This document shows, one piece after another, positions 1 through 7,506 of a DNA stretch of 46,336 nt. The first letter of the stretch is position 1, and the number at the start of each line of letters is the position of its first letter. The DNA lies in the NCBI GenBank assembly GCA_944320135.1, contig CALUGI010000026.1, forward strand, positions 1-46,336, written 5' to 3'. The notes below the pieces were generated by a model, which was given only the letters and a program-made list of their open reading frames with translations, was not told the origin of the DNA and made no database searches. The translations under genes were made by a program, and so were the position numbers. This stretch comes from an uncultured Phocaeicola sp. (GTDB taxonomy: Bacteria > Bacteroidota > Bacteroidia > Bacteroidales > Bacteroidaceae).

Positions 1-72
1 TAGGCTATACACTTCCCGCTATCGGGCGTGTTACGGACTTGCACCGATTAGAGAATGTTCGTGCTGGGCGAA
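1..72. other. unassigned left-edge segment
   Basis: This segment lies before the terminator of the winged-helix gene. It holds two short dyads: CCCG-ctat-CGGG near 17-28, and a CGG/CCG pair around a 7-base loop near 35-47. It could be the tail of a feature outside the window. I do not recognise it and claim no function. Confidence 0.2.
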
Positions 73-73
73 C

Positions 74-116
74 AAAAAAGTGCGCCGAAGCAGAAAAACT
101 CCTGCATCGGCGCACC
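74..116 (-). terminator. terminator of the winged-helix gene
   Basis: Read on the minus strand, GTGCGCCGA-t-GCAG pairs with CTGC-t-TCGGCGCAC around a short loop, and a run of six T follows. It sits 22 bases past the stop of the gene at 138-341. Confidence 0.75.
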
Positions 117-137
117 TTAAATTCCATTTCAAGCTCT

Positions 138-341
138 TTATTTCAACTTTACAAACAATTCGCCTTCCACCTCGCTTGTTTCAATCTTGTCTTCTCTCAA
201 CAGCCAGCCCAATCCCAAGAATAAATCCTTGTCGGCCTTCAGTTTGGCTTCCTTCTTAATCTGCTTTTGAGTTTTGCCTTCAGTTCCATTCAGTGCCTCC
301 CAGATTTGTCCGGCGATAACACCCGCTTTTTCTTTCAACAT
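138..341 (-). CDS. small winged helix-turn-helix domain protein (DUF2582-like)
   Basis: This is a 67-residue basic protein. It resembles the single-domain winged helix family (PF10771/DUF2582 type) common in Bacteroidales, with a predicted helix-turn-helix around residues 8-45 (AGQIWEALNG, QKQIKKEAKL) and a C-terminal beta wing ending FVKLK. Members are presumed to bind DNA, but no target is known to me. No catalytic or ligand domain is present. It is monocistronic: a TAnnTTTG promoter lies at 385-392 and a strong hairpin terminator at 74-116. The ATG at 341 is the only reasonable start. Confidence 0.75.
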   Translation of the reverse strand: MLKEKAGVIAGQIWEALNGTEGKTQKQIKKEAKLKADKDLFLGLGWLLREDKIETSEVEGELFVKLK

Positions 342-384
342 AATCTTTTGCTTTTATATTTGTAACATTCATTTTGTAACTTGG

Positions 385-392
385 CAAAAATA
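385..392 (-). promoter_or_regulatory. -7 box for the winged-helix gene
   Basis: TATTTTTG on the minus strand matches the Bacteroides TAnnTTTG box, about 44 bases upstream of the ATG. A T-rich TTTTTGGG stretch lies about 22 bases further up as a weak -33. Confidence 0.5.
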
Positions 393-475
393 ACAAAAAA
401 AGCCGTCCCTGCCCCAAAAAAAGCAGAAATCTTTTGTGAGAATGAACAATTTAGCAGTCAATCAAGCAGACAATG

Positions 476-943
476 TTACAATTTTCCTTCTTTTTCGAGA
501 AAATCCCCCCAAATGCGTGCAGCAGTTTCAATCATTTTCGGACAAGGACGCTTGGCATAATATTCGGGAGTACGCGCTTCGGGAGTAGAAACAATCGGCT
601 CCTTTTTTGAAAGTCCCAAAAGGTCGGCACACCTCATCGAGCCGCATTCAGCCTTAAATTTGGCGGCCAGCTCTTGCACAAGCGCATAGTTGGCGGCTTT
701 TCCGGCCCGGTCAGCTCCTTCTACAGCGCATCGCTCCAGCCCTGCAAGAAGAAACATGCCGCAAGCCGCTCCGCACGTTTCACGCATACGCCCGATACCC
801 CCTCCGAACGAGGCGGCAATATGCAAAGCCTGTTCCCGTGTAAATCCGTACATGTCGGCATAGGCCACCACTACCGACTGCGAGCAGTTGTATCCCTCTT
901 TGAAGGATGCAACCGCTTTTTGTATCCTTTCTTCCTTAGTCAT
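476..943 (-). CDS. C_GCAxxG_C_C family protein
   Basis: This 155-residue protein belongs to the cysteine-motif family C_GCAxxG_C_C (PF09719 type). Cys20 lies in GYNCSQSV, the core reads TCGAACG with Cys57 and Cys61, and Cys100 and Cys105 follow, with another Cys near the C-terminus. GGGIGRM at about 47-53 precedes the core as in the family. The conserved cysteines suggest a metal or redox role; the biochemical function is not established to my knowledge. There is no signal peptide, so it should be cytosolic. It is the last gene of an apparent operon: only 11 bases separate it from the dehydrogenase upstream, with rarA before that. No clear terminator follows. Confidence 0.85.
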   Translation of the reverse strand: MTKEERIQKAVASFKEGYNCSQSVVVAYADMYGFTREQALHIAASFGGGIGRMRETCGAACGMFLLAGLERCAVEGADRAGKAANYALVQELAAKFKAECGSMRCADLLGLSKKEPIVSTPEARTPEYYAKRPCPKMIETAARIWGDFLEKEGKL

Positions 944-954
944 ACCAGATTACT

Positions 955-1914
955 TTATTCAGCTACATTATTTATAGGATTCCCCTCAAGAAATGCGCTC
1001 AGGTTGGCCGCCGCCAAGCCCATCAGCCGCACGCGAGCTTCATAAGTCGCCCATGCTATGTGGGGAGTGATGAAACAATTCTTCAGCTTGAGCAGCGGAT
1101 TGTCAGGACGAGGCGGCTCAGAAGACAGCACGTCAAGCCCTGCAGCCGCAATGGTTCCGTCGGCCAAAGCCTCCGCCAAGTCTTGCTCGTTGACCAAACC
1201 TCCCCTACCCGTATTGACAAGCATCGCCGTTGGCTTCATCATTTTCAAACGCTCCGCATTGACCAGTTCCTTCGTTTCCTCCGACAGCGGACAATGCAAA
1301 CTTACAATATCGCATTTGCGGAACACCTCATCGAGCGACGGACATTTATGCACGCCGCAAGGCAACTGATCAGCCGATTTGCGAGTGTACGCATATACTT
1401 CCATTCCGAAAGCGACAGCAATGCGCGCCGTAGCACGTCCGGTATTCCCGAAACCGACAATCCCTATCGTCTTCCCCTCCAGCTCATGCAACGGAGCATT
1501 CCAATAGCAGAAATCGGTCTGCCCGCTCCATTTTCCTTTCCGAATCTCATCAGCATACACATCTACACGCTGCACGATATTAAGAATATGCGAAAATGCC
1601 ATCTGCGCCACCGAAGCCGTACTGTAAGCAGGAATATTCGTAACGACAATGCCTGCCTCGCGCGCTGCATCAATATCCACAACATTATATCCCGTAGCCA
1701 GCACACCGATATATTTCAGTTCCGGCAATGAACGGATTGTCTCTGCATTTAAAACTACTTTGTTCGTAAACAATATCTCAGCTCCGCCCGCACGCTCCGG
1801 CACCTCATCCGGAGCGGTACGGTTATACACCGTCAGCTCTCCTATCTCTTTCAAAGCGTCCCACGACAAGTCGCCCGGATTCAACGTATATCCGTCCAAT
1901 ACTACAATCTTCAT
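955..1914 (-). CDS. D-2-hydroxyacid dehydrogenase (glycerate dehydrogenase/hydroxypyruvate reductase-like)
   Basis: This is an NAD(P)-dependent D-isomer-specific 2-hydroxyacid dehydrogenase of 319 residues, a normal length. A split catalytic domain surrounds a Rossmann fold with GFGNTG at 154-159. The catalytic triad is visible: Arg237 in NTGRG, Glu266 in SSEPP and His285 in TPHIAW. TGYNVVDIDAA near 74-84 is the usual substrate-side motif. The closest families are hydroxypyruvate reductase/glycerate dehydrogenases, but the substrate cannot be fixed from sequence; lactate or other 2-oxoacids remain possible. It acts in the cytosol. It lies 28 bases after rarA and 11 bases before the C_GCAxxG gene, so the three are probably cotranscribed. 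Confidence 0.85.
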   Translation of the reverse strand: MKIVVLDGYTLNPGDLSWDALKEIGELTVYNRTAPDEVPERAGGAEILFTNKVVLNAETIRSLPELKYIGVLATGYNVVDIDAAREAGIVVTNIPAYSTASVAQMAFSHILNIVQRVDVYADEIRKGKWSGQTDFCYWNAPLHELEGKTIGIVGFGNTGRATARIAVAFGMEVYAYTRKSADQLPCGVHKCPSLDEVFRKCDIVSLHCPLSEETKELVNAERLKMMKPTAMLVNTGRGGLVNEQDLAEALADGTIAAAGLDVLSSEPPRPDNPLLKLKNCFITPHIAWATYEARVRLMGLAAANLSAFLEGNPINNVAE

Positions 1915-1942
1915 TCCTTGATTTTTATTAATATGTTGACAA

Positions 1943-3217
1943 TCATTTTTTATAGCGCTCTCCCCATAAGGCTACCATCCGCTCATGAAGTTTGGCCTCT
2001 GCCGGATTCTCCTGCGCATGCCAAAGGCGAGCCTGCTTCACTCCGTCAGGAAGAAACTGCTGCTCCACGAAATGCCCTTCATAATCGTGCGCATACTTAT
2101 AGCTCTTTCCGTAACCCAATTGTTTCATCAGTTTGGTTGGAGCATTGCGAAGATGTAAAGGGACAGGCAAGTTTCCCGTCTGGCGAACCAATTCGAGCGC
2201 AGACCCGATACCTTCATAAGCCGAATTGCTTTTGGGGCTTGCGGCCAGATAAACAGCAGCCTCAGCCAAAGGTATCCGTCCCTCAGGCCATCCTATCTTC
2301 ATCACCGCATCGAAAGCGGCATTCGCAAGAAGCAAAGCGTTCGGATTGGCCAAACCGATGTCTTCCGAGGCCGAAATTACCAGCCGTCGGGCTATGAAAG
2401 CCGGATCTTCCCCCCCTTCCACCATCCGAGCCAGCCAATAAAGGGCTCCATCCGGATCGCTTCCCCTGATAGACTTGATAAAAGCGGAAATGATATCGTA
2501 GTGCATCTCCCCGTCCTTATCGTATGCCAGAGGGTTTTGCTGGAGACGGTTTACAACCTTCTCGTCAGTAATCACAATCGGATCGCCCTCATCCGCTTCA
2601 ACCACCAGTTCGAGAATGTTCAGCAACTTCCTCGCATCCCCTCCGGAGTAGCGAAGCATAGCCGAAGTCTCTTTCAGTTCGATATGCTTTTCTTTCAGAA
2701 CCACATCGCGTTCAAGAGCGTGACCGAGCAATCCAAGCAAATCGTCTTTCTCCAACGGCTTCAACACATAGAGCTGGCAACGCGAAAGCAACGGGCGAAT
2801 CACCTCGAAAGAAGGGTTCTCCGTGGTTGCTCCGATGAGTGTCACGACTCCCGTTTCAACGGCGCCCAACAGAGAATCTTGCTGGGACTTGCTGAAGCGA
2901 TGAATCTCGTCAATGAACAGAATCGGACTCTGCTGTGAGAAAAAGCGTCCGTTACGCGCCTTTTCAATCACGTCACGCACATCCTTCACGCCCGATGTCA
3001 CCGCACTCAGCGTATAGAAAGGCACCTCCAGCTTGTTCGCGATAATCTGCGCCAACGTTGTCTTCCCCACTCCGGGAGGCCCCCACAATATAAAAGAAGA
3101 AATGCGTCCTGCGTCAATCATCTTGCGCAAGACTGCTCCTTCGCCCACCAGATGCTTCTGGCCGATATAATCATCCAACGTCTTCGGACGCATTCGTTCT
3201 GCTAAGGGTTGTGCCAT
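1943..3217 (-). CDS. rarA: replication-associated recombination protein A (AAA+ ATPase)
   Basis: This is a 424-residue AAA+ ATPase of the RarA/MgsA/WRNIP1 family, which acts at stalled replication forks with SSB and recombination proteins. With the start at 3217 it begins [20 protein letters not shown], the usual N-terminus. The Walker A motif GPPGVGKT is at 46-53 and Walker B FIDEIHRF around 101-108. The sensor-1 region reads [12 protein letters not shown], and the C-terminal tetramerisation part contains [13 protein letters not shown]. An in-frame ATG at 3283 would add 22 residues, but the TATCTTTG promoter at 3241-3248 would put it upstream of the transcript, so 3217 is preferred. It is the first gene of an operon with the dehydrogenase and the C_GCAxxG protein. 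Confidence 0.95.
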   Translation of the reverse strand: MAQPLAERMRPKTLDDYIGQKHLVGEGAVLRKMIDAGRISSFILWGPPGVGKTTLAQIIANKLEVPFYTLSAVTSGVKDVRDVIEKARNGRFFSQQSPILFIDEIHRFSKSQQDSLLGAVETGVVTLIGATTENPSFEVIRPLLSRCQLYVLKPLEKDDLLGLLGHALERDVVLKEKHIELKETSAMLRYSGGDARKLLNILELVVEADEGDPIVITDEKVVNRLQQNPLAYDKDGEMHYDIISAFIKSIRGSDPDGALYWLARMVEGGEDPAFIARRLVISASEDIGLANPNALLLANAAFDAVMKIGWPEGRIPLAEAAVYLAASPKSNSAYEGIGSALELVRQTGNLPVPLHLRNAPTKLMKQLGYGKSYKYAHDYEGHFVEQQFLPDGVKQARLWHAQENPAEAKLHERMVALWGERYKK

Positions 3218-3240
3218 AAAAATTCCATTAAAACAATGTT

Positions 3241-3248
3241 CAAAGATA
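3241..3248 (-). promoter_or_regulatory. -7 box for the rarA operon
   Basis: TATCTTTG on the minus strand, 24 bases upstream of the chosen rarA ATG, is an exact match to TAnnTTTG. No good -33 was found. Confidence 0.6.
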
Positions 3249-3281
3249 CGGAAAGTTTTGAAAGGTTTTGCATACGGGCAC

Positions 3282-3315
3282 AAAAAAAGGCGCTTTTCAC
3301 AAAGAGCCTTTTTTT
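3282..3315 (-). terminator. A/T-flanked hairpin terminator after the small ORF
   Basis: A perfect 10-bp stem pairs 3282-3291 with 3306-3315 (AAAAAAAGGC/GCCTTTTTTT). An inner CTTT/AAAG helix extends it. The minus-strand copy ends in a T run. It lies 7 bases past the stop of the 43-codon ORF and upstream of the rarA promoter, so it separates the two units. Confidence 0.7.
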
Positions 3316-3322
3316 AAAGTTT

Positions 3323-3454
3323 TCAATAGGTATTAGTCTTTTTTCTTAAGGTAAAAAGATTGTTTTCAGGATAACGACACAAAGATGCGGCCTTTTTTTC
3401 ACCTGACCAAATAAAAAAACATGTCATAAAACACATTTTGCGTTTTTCTTTCAT
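3323..3454 (-). CDS. possible small protein, 43 residues
   Basis: Read from ATG at 3454, this encodes 43 residues beginning MKEKRKMCFMTCFFIW and ending TLRKKTNTY. It is basic at both ends with a short hydrophobic, cysteine-containing patch at about residues 7-16, and has no recognisable domain. Its status as a gene rests on context: a TATATTTG box at 3500-3507 just after the GH13 terminator, a leader of about 40 bases with a CGCAT/ATGCG hairpin, and a strong terminator immediately after the stop. An alternative ATG at 3465 gives only four codons (MKEK) before a stop, so it could be a tiny leader ORF. The transcript could equally be a non-coding RNA. Conservation with synonymous change would decide. 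Confidence 0.4.
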   Translation of the reverse strand: MKEKRKMCFMTCFFIWSGEKKAASLCRYPENNLFTLRKKTNTY

Positions 3455-3499
3455 TTTTCTTTCATTGGAGTTTTTAACTACCGCATCCTCATGCGAATG

Positions 3500-3507
3500 C
3501 AAATATA
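3500..3507 (-). promoter_or_regulatory. -7 box for the 3.3-3.5 kb transcript
   Basis: TATATTTG on the minus strand fits TAnnTTTG and lies between the GH13 terminator and the 43-codon ORF. The -33 element is weak. Confidence 0.4.
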
Positions 3508-3521
3508 ATCAATTTTAATTA

Positions 3522-3536
3522 AAACGGCTTCCGTTT
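3522..3536 (-). terminator. terminator of the GH13 gene
   Basis: AAACGG-aag-CCGTTT on the minus strand, followed by TTAATTAAAATT. The short stem sits 53 bases after the GH13 stop. Confidence 0.5.
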
Positions 3537-3588
3537 GGAAACAAAATCCCGCTTAATGCTGTCATTCGGCTGCTTTATCGGGATGATG

Positions 3589-5289
3589 TCAACCCAACTT
3601 TATCTTGAGCATCTTCCCGCCCCACGCCGACAACTTCAACGAGGCAGGTTTAACAGACGTAAACGAAACGGTTTCCTCCGTCCCTGTCAGCAAATCGACG
3701 GCTGCACAAGTTTGAAACATCGGCATGTGCAGGAAGTCGAACGCATGTTGAGGGATATTGACGGATATCTGCACAGGCATGTCTGCAAAATTCACGGCCA
3801 CAAGAACCGCCTCTTTGTCAGATTTCCGCAAGAAAGCATATTGCTTGTGTTCGTTCATCTGCCAACCGTTTTTGTTCACATACATCAAGTCGAAGAACTT
3901 TCCCTGAGAAATGGCAGGTTCTTCGCGGCAAACATTCAGAAGTTTTGCGTAGAACTTCCGCAATTCTTTTTCCTTGTTGTTCAGCAGATGGGTATTGAAA
4001 CGTCCGTGATTGTTCCACCGCCGGATGCTGTCTACGCTCCAATAGTCGAAGATGGTGGTACGTCCGTCGCGTCCGCTGAAGCCTTCGCAATCCATCCCCC
4101 TTTCGCCCAATTCCTGCCCGAAGTAAATCATCATCGGATTGGTGTTCATGGCAGCCGACACCACCAGAGCCGGAAGAGCCTTGAAAGCGTTGCCCGCAAA
4201 GAAATCGGAAGCAATGCGCTGCTCGTCGTGGTTTTCAAGGAAGTTCAACATGTGTTCCTGAATATCGTCCACGCTCTGCCAGCAGGAAGTGATGTCACTC
4301 GCCGACCGGTATCCGCACGTAACGGCGCGCAACGTGTCGTAAAGCCCCACCTTGTCATAAAGGTAATCGAAATGCCCGTTATGAATGTAGTTGCGATATT
4401 CGTTCGGGTTGTACACCTCGGCAATGAATATCAGTTCCGGATATTGCGCCTTGACTTGCGGAATCGCCCAGCCCCAAAATTCACAAGGCACCATCTCCGC
4501 CATGTCGCAACGGAACCCGTCGATGCCTTTTCCGGCCCAGAACATCAGAATGTCCTTCATCTTATGCCACGTGTCGGGAACGGGATTGAAGTGACACCCC
4601 GAATTGCCGATATAGTCCACGCCGTAGTTCAGCTTGACCGTCTCATACCAATCATTCCGGTTGGGCCACGCATCGAAACGGTTGTTGCCCGTGGCTTTGG
4701 CAGGCATCTCCACATAGCTGCCCATTTCTTCATCGTAAAGGTCGATTTCCCCTTCCAGCTTCCGGCCGGGAACATAATAGAAGTTGTTGTCCGGACTGAA
4801 GGCCAGACCGTCATCGTCGTCCTCGCCCAAGTCTTTCACGCCGTCGGGCTTTGACACGGAACGGTATTGACGGGCCACGTGGTTAGGCACGAAGTCCATC
4901 AGAAACTTCAGTCCGCATTCGTGCGTGCGCTCTATCAGTGCGGCCAGTTCTTCCTGACGTTTCTCAGGATGCACCGCCAAGTCCGGGTCTACGTCATAAT
5001 AGTCGGTTATCGCATACGGCGACCCGGCCTTTCCTTTCACGATAGAAGGGTGGTTTCTGGGGATTCCGTATTCGGAATAGTCGGTTTGGGTGGCATGGGC
5101 TATCAAACCGGTATACCATACATGAGTGGCGCCCAAGCCTTTAATTTCATGAAGGGCCTGCTTGGTGATGTCGTCCATCTTCCCGCATCCGTTCTGCCCG
5201 ATGGTTCCGTTCTGCGCGCAACGCCCTTTCGCATTGCCGAACAAGCGCGTAAAGATTTGGTAGATAATAATTTTTTCTTTCGTTTCCAT
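3589..5289 (-). CDS. GH13 alpha-amylase family enzyme, cytoplasmic
   Basis: This 566-residue glycoside hydrolase family 13 protein should act on alpha-1,4-glucans or maltodextrins. The family regions are all present: region I DFVPNH at 132-137, nucleophile Asp262 in GFRCDMAE, acid/base Glu291 in FIAEVYNP, and the third acid Asp355 in ENHDEQRIAS. The catalytic triad therefore looks intact. No signal peptide is seen (it starts METKEKIIIYQIF), so it is probably intracellular, unlike the secreted SusA-type amylases. An acidic EDDDD run near 156-160 lies in the B-domain region. The exact specificity (alpha-glucosidase, neopullulanase, glucanotransferase) cannot be told. It follows fabD with a strong hairpin between them and has no clear promoter of its own; a distant functional link is the glycogen cluster at 36-41 kb. 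Confidence 0.85.
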   Translation of the reverse strand: METKEKIIIYQIFTRLFGNAKGRCAQNGTIGQNGCGKMDDITKQALHEIKGLGATHVWYTGLIAHATQTDYSEYGIPRNHPSIVKGKAGSPYAITDYYDVDPDLAVHPEKRQEELAALIERTHECGLKFLMDFVPNHVARQYRSVSKPDGVKDLGEDDDDGLAFSPDNNFYYVPGRKLEGEIDLYDEEMGSYVEMPAKATGNNRFDAWPNRNDWYETVKLNYGVDYIGNSGCHFNPVPDTWHKMKDILMFWAGKGIDGFRCDMAEMVPCEFWGWAIPQVKAQYPELIFIAEVYNPNEYRNYIHNGHFDYLYDKVGLYDTLRAVTCGYRSASDITSCWQSVDDIQEHMLNFLENHDEQRIASDFFAGNAFKALPALVVSAAMNTNPMMIYFGQELGERGMDCEGFSGRDGRTTIFDYWSVDSIRRWNNHGRFNTHLLNNKEKELRKFYAKLLNVCREEPAISQGKFFDLMYVNKNGWQMNEHKQYAFLRKSDKEAVLVAVNFADMPVQISVNIPQHAFDFLHMPMFQTCAAVDLLTGTEETVSFTSVKPASLKLSAWGGKMLKIKLG

Positions 5290-5313
5290 AGTTTTCTTCT
5301 TTCCATTTGCAAC

Positions 5314-5363
5314 AAAAGATTTGCAGCCGCCGGAAGAAAGTCCGTCAGGGCTGCAAATCTTTT
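5314..5363 (-). terminator. 15-bp perfect hairpin between fabD and the GH13 gene
   Basis: Positions 5314-5328 are the exact reverse complement of 5349-5363 (AAAAGATTTGCAGCC/GGCTGCAAATCTTTT) around a 20-base loop. It is 45 bases past the fabD stop. The plus-strand copy is followed by a longer T run than the minus one, so it may work in both directions, although no plus-strand gene precedes it. Confidence 0.7.
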
Positions 5364-5408
5364 ATCCTTTTTTTGTCCGACTGGCCGGAACGCGCGAAAG
5401 TCATCCTC

Positions 5409-6296
5409 TTACTGGATTCCGTGCGCGTTGGCCTCCTTGTTGATTTTCTTGATAAGCCCCTGCAGCACGGCTCCCGGCCCGCATTCTGTGAAATCGTCCG
5501 CTCCGTCGGCTATCATGTTCTGCACGGTCTGCGTCCAGCGCACGGAAGCAGTCAGCTGGGCTACCAGGTTGGCCTTGATTTCTTCCGGGTCGGTATGCGG
5601 TTTCGCGTCTACATTCTGATAAACCGGACATTTCGGAGTATGGAACTCGGTGGACTTGATGGCGGCTTCCAGCTCCACTTTCGCCGGTTCCATCAGCGGA
5701 GAGTGGAAAGCCCCTCCCACCTTCAGCGGCAAGGCGCGTTTCGCTCCGGCGGCCTTCATCAGTTCGCAAGCCTTGTTGATGCCCTCTATCGAGCCTGAGA
5801 TGACAATCTGTCCCGGACAATTGTAGTTGGCGGCCACGCACACTTCGCCTTCAGCCGCCACCGACCTGCAAATTTCTTCCACCTTCTCATCGGGCAAAGC
5901 GATAATGGCGGCCATCGTAGAGGGATGCGCTTCGCAAGCCTTCTGCATCGCCATCGCACGCGCATAAACCAGCTTCAACCCGTCTTCGAACGACAAGGCT
6001 CCGGCTGCCACCAATGCGGAAAACTCGCCCAAAGAGTGTCCTGCGGCCATTTCGGGCTTGAACCCCTCTCCCATGCAGAGAGCGGAAATCACCGAATGGA
6101 GGAACACGGCCGGTTGGGTCACCTTGGTCTGGCGGAGGTCTTCGTCAGTTCCCTCAAACATGATGTCGGTAATCCGGTAGCCTAAAATATCGTTCGCCTT
6201 TTCAAACAGTTCTTTGGCAAGCGGAGAGCTTTCGTAGAGGTCTTTTCCCATGCCTACGAACTGCGCTCCCTGTCCAGGAAATACAAATGCTTTCAT
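5409..6296 (-). CDS. fabD: malonyl-CoA:ACP transacylase
   Basis: FabD transfers malonyl from CoA to acyl carrier protein, feeding type II fatty acid synthesis in the cytosol. The 295-residue length is normal. It starts MKAFVFPGQGAQFVGMG, the nucleophile Ser88 lies in GHSLG (86-90), Arg113 in VYARAMAMQ binds the malonyl carboxylate, and His198 in GGAFHSPLM completes the catalytic pair. The gene follows thiD by 60 bases but has its own TACCTTTG box at 6332-6339. A strong hairpin follows at 5314-5363. It is not clustered with other fab genes here. Confidence 0.95.
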   Translation of the reverse strand: MKAFVFPGQGAQFVGMGKDLYESSPLAKELFEKANDILGYRITDIMFEGTDEDLRQTKVTQPAVFLHSVISALCMGEGFKPEMAAGHSLGEFSALVAAGALSFEDGLKLVYARAMAMQKACEAHPSTMAAIIALPDEKVEEICRSVAAEGEVCVAANYNCPGQIVISGSIEGINKACELMKAAGAKRALPLKVGGAFHSPLMEPAKVELEAAIKSTEFHTPKCPVYQNVDAKPHTDPEEIKANLVAQLTASVRWTQTVQNMIADGADDFTECGPGAVLQGLIKKINKEANAHGIQ

Positions 6297-6331
6297 AATT
6301 CTTTTCTTTATTCATTTAGATTCTTTACTTG

Positions 6332-6339
6332 CAAAGGTA
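6332..6339 (-). promoter_or_regulatory. -7 box for fabD
   Basis: TACCTTTG on the minus strand, 35 bases upstream of the fabD ATG and just past the thiD stop. It matches TAnnTTTG. Confidence 0.5.
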
Positions 6340-6356
6340 ATGATTCTTTTCATATA

Positions 6357-7190
6357 TCACTCATCTTTGCAGAAAATGTGCATCCTTTCGGGCGAGTGGA
6401 AATGGTTGAGCGGCCCGTGCCCGTGCCCGATACGGACATCCTTTCCGGCCTCTATACCTTTATATACATATTCTTTAGCCTCCGCCACGGCACTTTCCAG
6501 CGGATGCCCCAAAGCGAGAAACGCGGCTATGGCGGACGAAAGCGTGCATCCGGTGCCGTGAGTATTCGAGCTGTCGATTTTAGGAGAAGCAAACCGAACC
6601 GCATCTTCTTTTCCGCGCACCCTCAACACGTCGCACATCATGCCTCCCGGCAAATGGCCTCCTTTCACCAGCACCGCCCCGCTCCCGAAGCGCAACAGGT
6701 CGGCCGCAGCCCTCTCCATCTCGTCGGGCGAAGCGATTTTCCTTCCGGCCAGCACCTCCGCCTCGCTCAAGTTGGGGGTGACGAGGGTGCTGAGCGGAAA
6801 CAGCTTTTCCACGACGACGGAAACGGCGCGGTCGTCCATCAGCTTGCATCCGCTGGTAGACACCATCACGGGGTCGAACACCACGAATCGCGGGCGGAAC
6901 CTCAGCAGACTTCCGGCTATCGCTTCCGCCACTTCCGGGTCGCCCACCATGCCTATCTTGACGGATTCGGGACGGATGTCTTCCATCACCGCCTCTATCT
7001 GCGCCCCCACAATCCGAGGCGGAACGGGAAAAATCTCCCTCACCCCGCAAGTGTTCTGCACCGTAACGGAGGTAACGGCGCTTGCCGCATAGACTCCCAA
7101 TGCGGAAATCGTCTTTATGTCTGCCTGAATGCCGGCGCCTCCGCTGCAGTCCGAACCGGCTATCGTCATCACGCAAGGATATGCTTTCAT
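6357..7190 (-). CDS. thiD: hydroxymethylpyrimidine/phosphomethylpyrimidine kinase
   Basis: ThiD phosphorylates HMP and HMP-phosphate to HMP-PP in thiamine synthesis or salvage. With the start at 7190 the protein has 277 residues and begins MKAYPCVMTIAGSDCSGGAG; the GSDxSGGAGIQAD motif at 12-24 is diagnostic of the ribokinase-like HMP kinases. The C-terminal NTHGTGCTLSSAIAA supplies the anion hole and catalytic Asp/Cys region. A longer reading from 7253 starts upstream of the TATCTTTG box at 7216-7223 and is rejected. The neighbours are not thiamine genes, and no TPP riboswitch was seen upstream. Confidence 0.95.
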   Translation of the reverse strand: MKAYPCVMTIAGSDCSGGAGIQADIKTISALGVYAASAVTSVTVQNTCGVREIFPVPPRIVGAQIEAVMEDIRPESVKIGMVGDPEVAEAIAGSLLRFRPRFVVFDPVMVSTSGCKLMDDRAVSVVVEKLFPLSTLVTPNLSEAEVLAGRKIASPDEMERAAADLLRFGSGAVLVKGGHLPGGMMCDVLRVRGKEDAVRFASPKIDSSNTHGTGCTLSSAIAAFLALGHPLESAVAEAKEYVYKGIEAGKDVRIGHGHGPLNHFHSPERMHIFCKDE

Positions 7191-7215
7191 CGCTCTTTCA
7201 TTTTGATTATAAATA

Positions 7216-7223
7216 CAAAGATA
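7216..7223 (-). promoter_or_regulatory. -7 box for thiD
   Basis: TATCTTTG on the minus strand, 26 bases upstream of the thiD ATG, is an exact TAnnTTTG match. Confidence 0.6.
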
Positions 7224-7253
7224 ACGCTTTTGCCGGAACCTCCCTAAAGACAA

Positions 7254-7345
7254 GCGGAAAAGACGGGCGGGTTATGCGGAAAAGACGGGCGGCCTGAGCG
7301 GGAAAAGCGGGCGAATCAAGCGGCAAAGCCCCGCGTCTTTTGTGA
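7254..7345. repeat. 22-bp intergenic repeat, locus 1 (four units)
   Basis: GCGG-starting units begin at 7254, 7276, 7298 and 7320, exactly 22 bp apart. The first two share their first 17 bases (GCGGAAAAGACGGGCGG). In the register used for the other loci, units start at 7258, 7280, 7302 and 7324 and read NAAA, then G-rich bases, with T-rich bases near position 15; the last reads CAAAGC-N8-TTTT. The array lies between the divergent thiD and xylR promoters. Confidence 0.8.
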
Positions 7346-7403
7346 TATTGTACAAGGTATGATAATACGCCCTCGGCATATCATAAATAAGATGAAAAGT
7401 ATT

Positions 7404-7417
7404 TTGTTGGAGAACAA
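7404..7417. promoter_or_regulatory. candidate operator upstream of xylR
   Basis: A TTGTT-ggag-AACAA inverted repeat lies about 60 bases upstream of the xylR -7 box. A second, weaker CAA/TTG dyad is at 7455-7464. Either could be a binding site for the divergent or autogenous regulator. This is inference from symmetry only. Confidence 0.3.
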
Positions 7418-7474
7418 TGTTTTATAACATATATATTTTTGTGTGTTTCAAGAACAACATATTGAAAAACTCCA

Positions 7475-7482
7475 TATATTTG
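7475..7482 (+). promoter_or_regulatory. -7 box for the xylose operon
   Basis: TATATTTG, 24 bases upstream of the xylR ATG, fits TAnnTTTG. No consensus -33 is present, as expected if the promoter needs activation. Confidence 0.55.
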
Positions 7483-7506
7483 CAGCGTCAACAAAACAAG
7501 AGACAC

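Noticed and set aside
3218-3283. 22-residue N-terminal extension of rarA
   Set aside because: It would start upstream of the TATCTTTG box, and the family N-terminus [11 protein letters not shown] begins at 3217.
3535-4854. Long plus-strand ORF (439 codons) opposite the GH13 gene
   Set aside because: It is an antisense shadow: the minus strand has a full GH13 protein with all catalytic residues, and the plus frame has no recognisable domain.
6340-7500. TPP riboswitch upstream of thiD or another riboswitch before xylR
   Set aside because: The thiD leader is only about 20 bases, and no conserved riboswitch core is seen in either leader.
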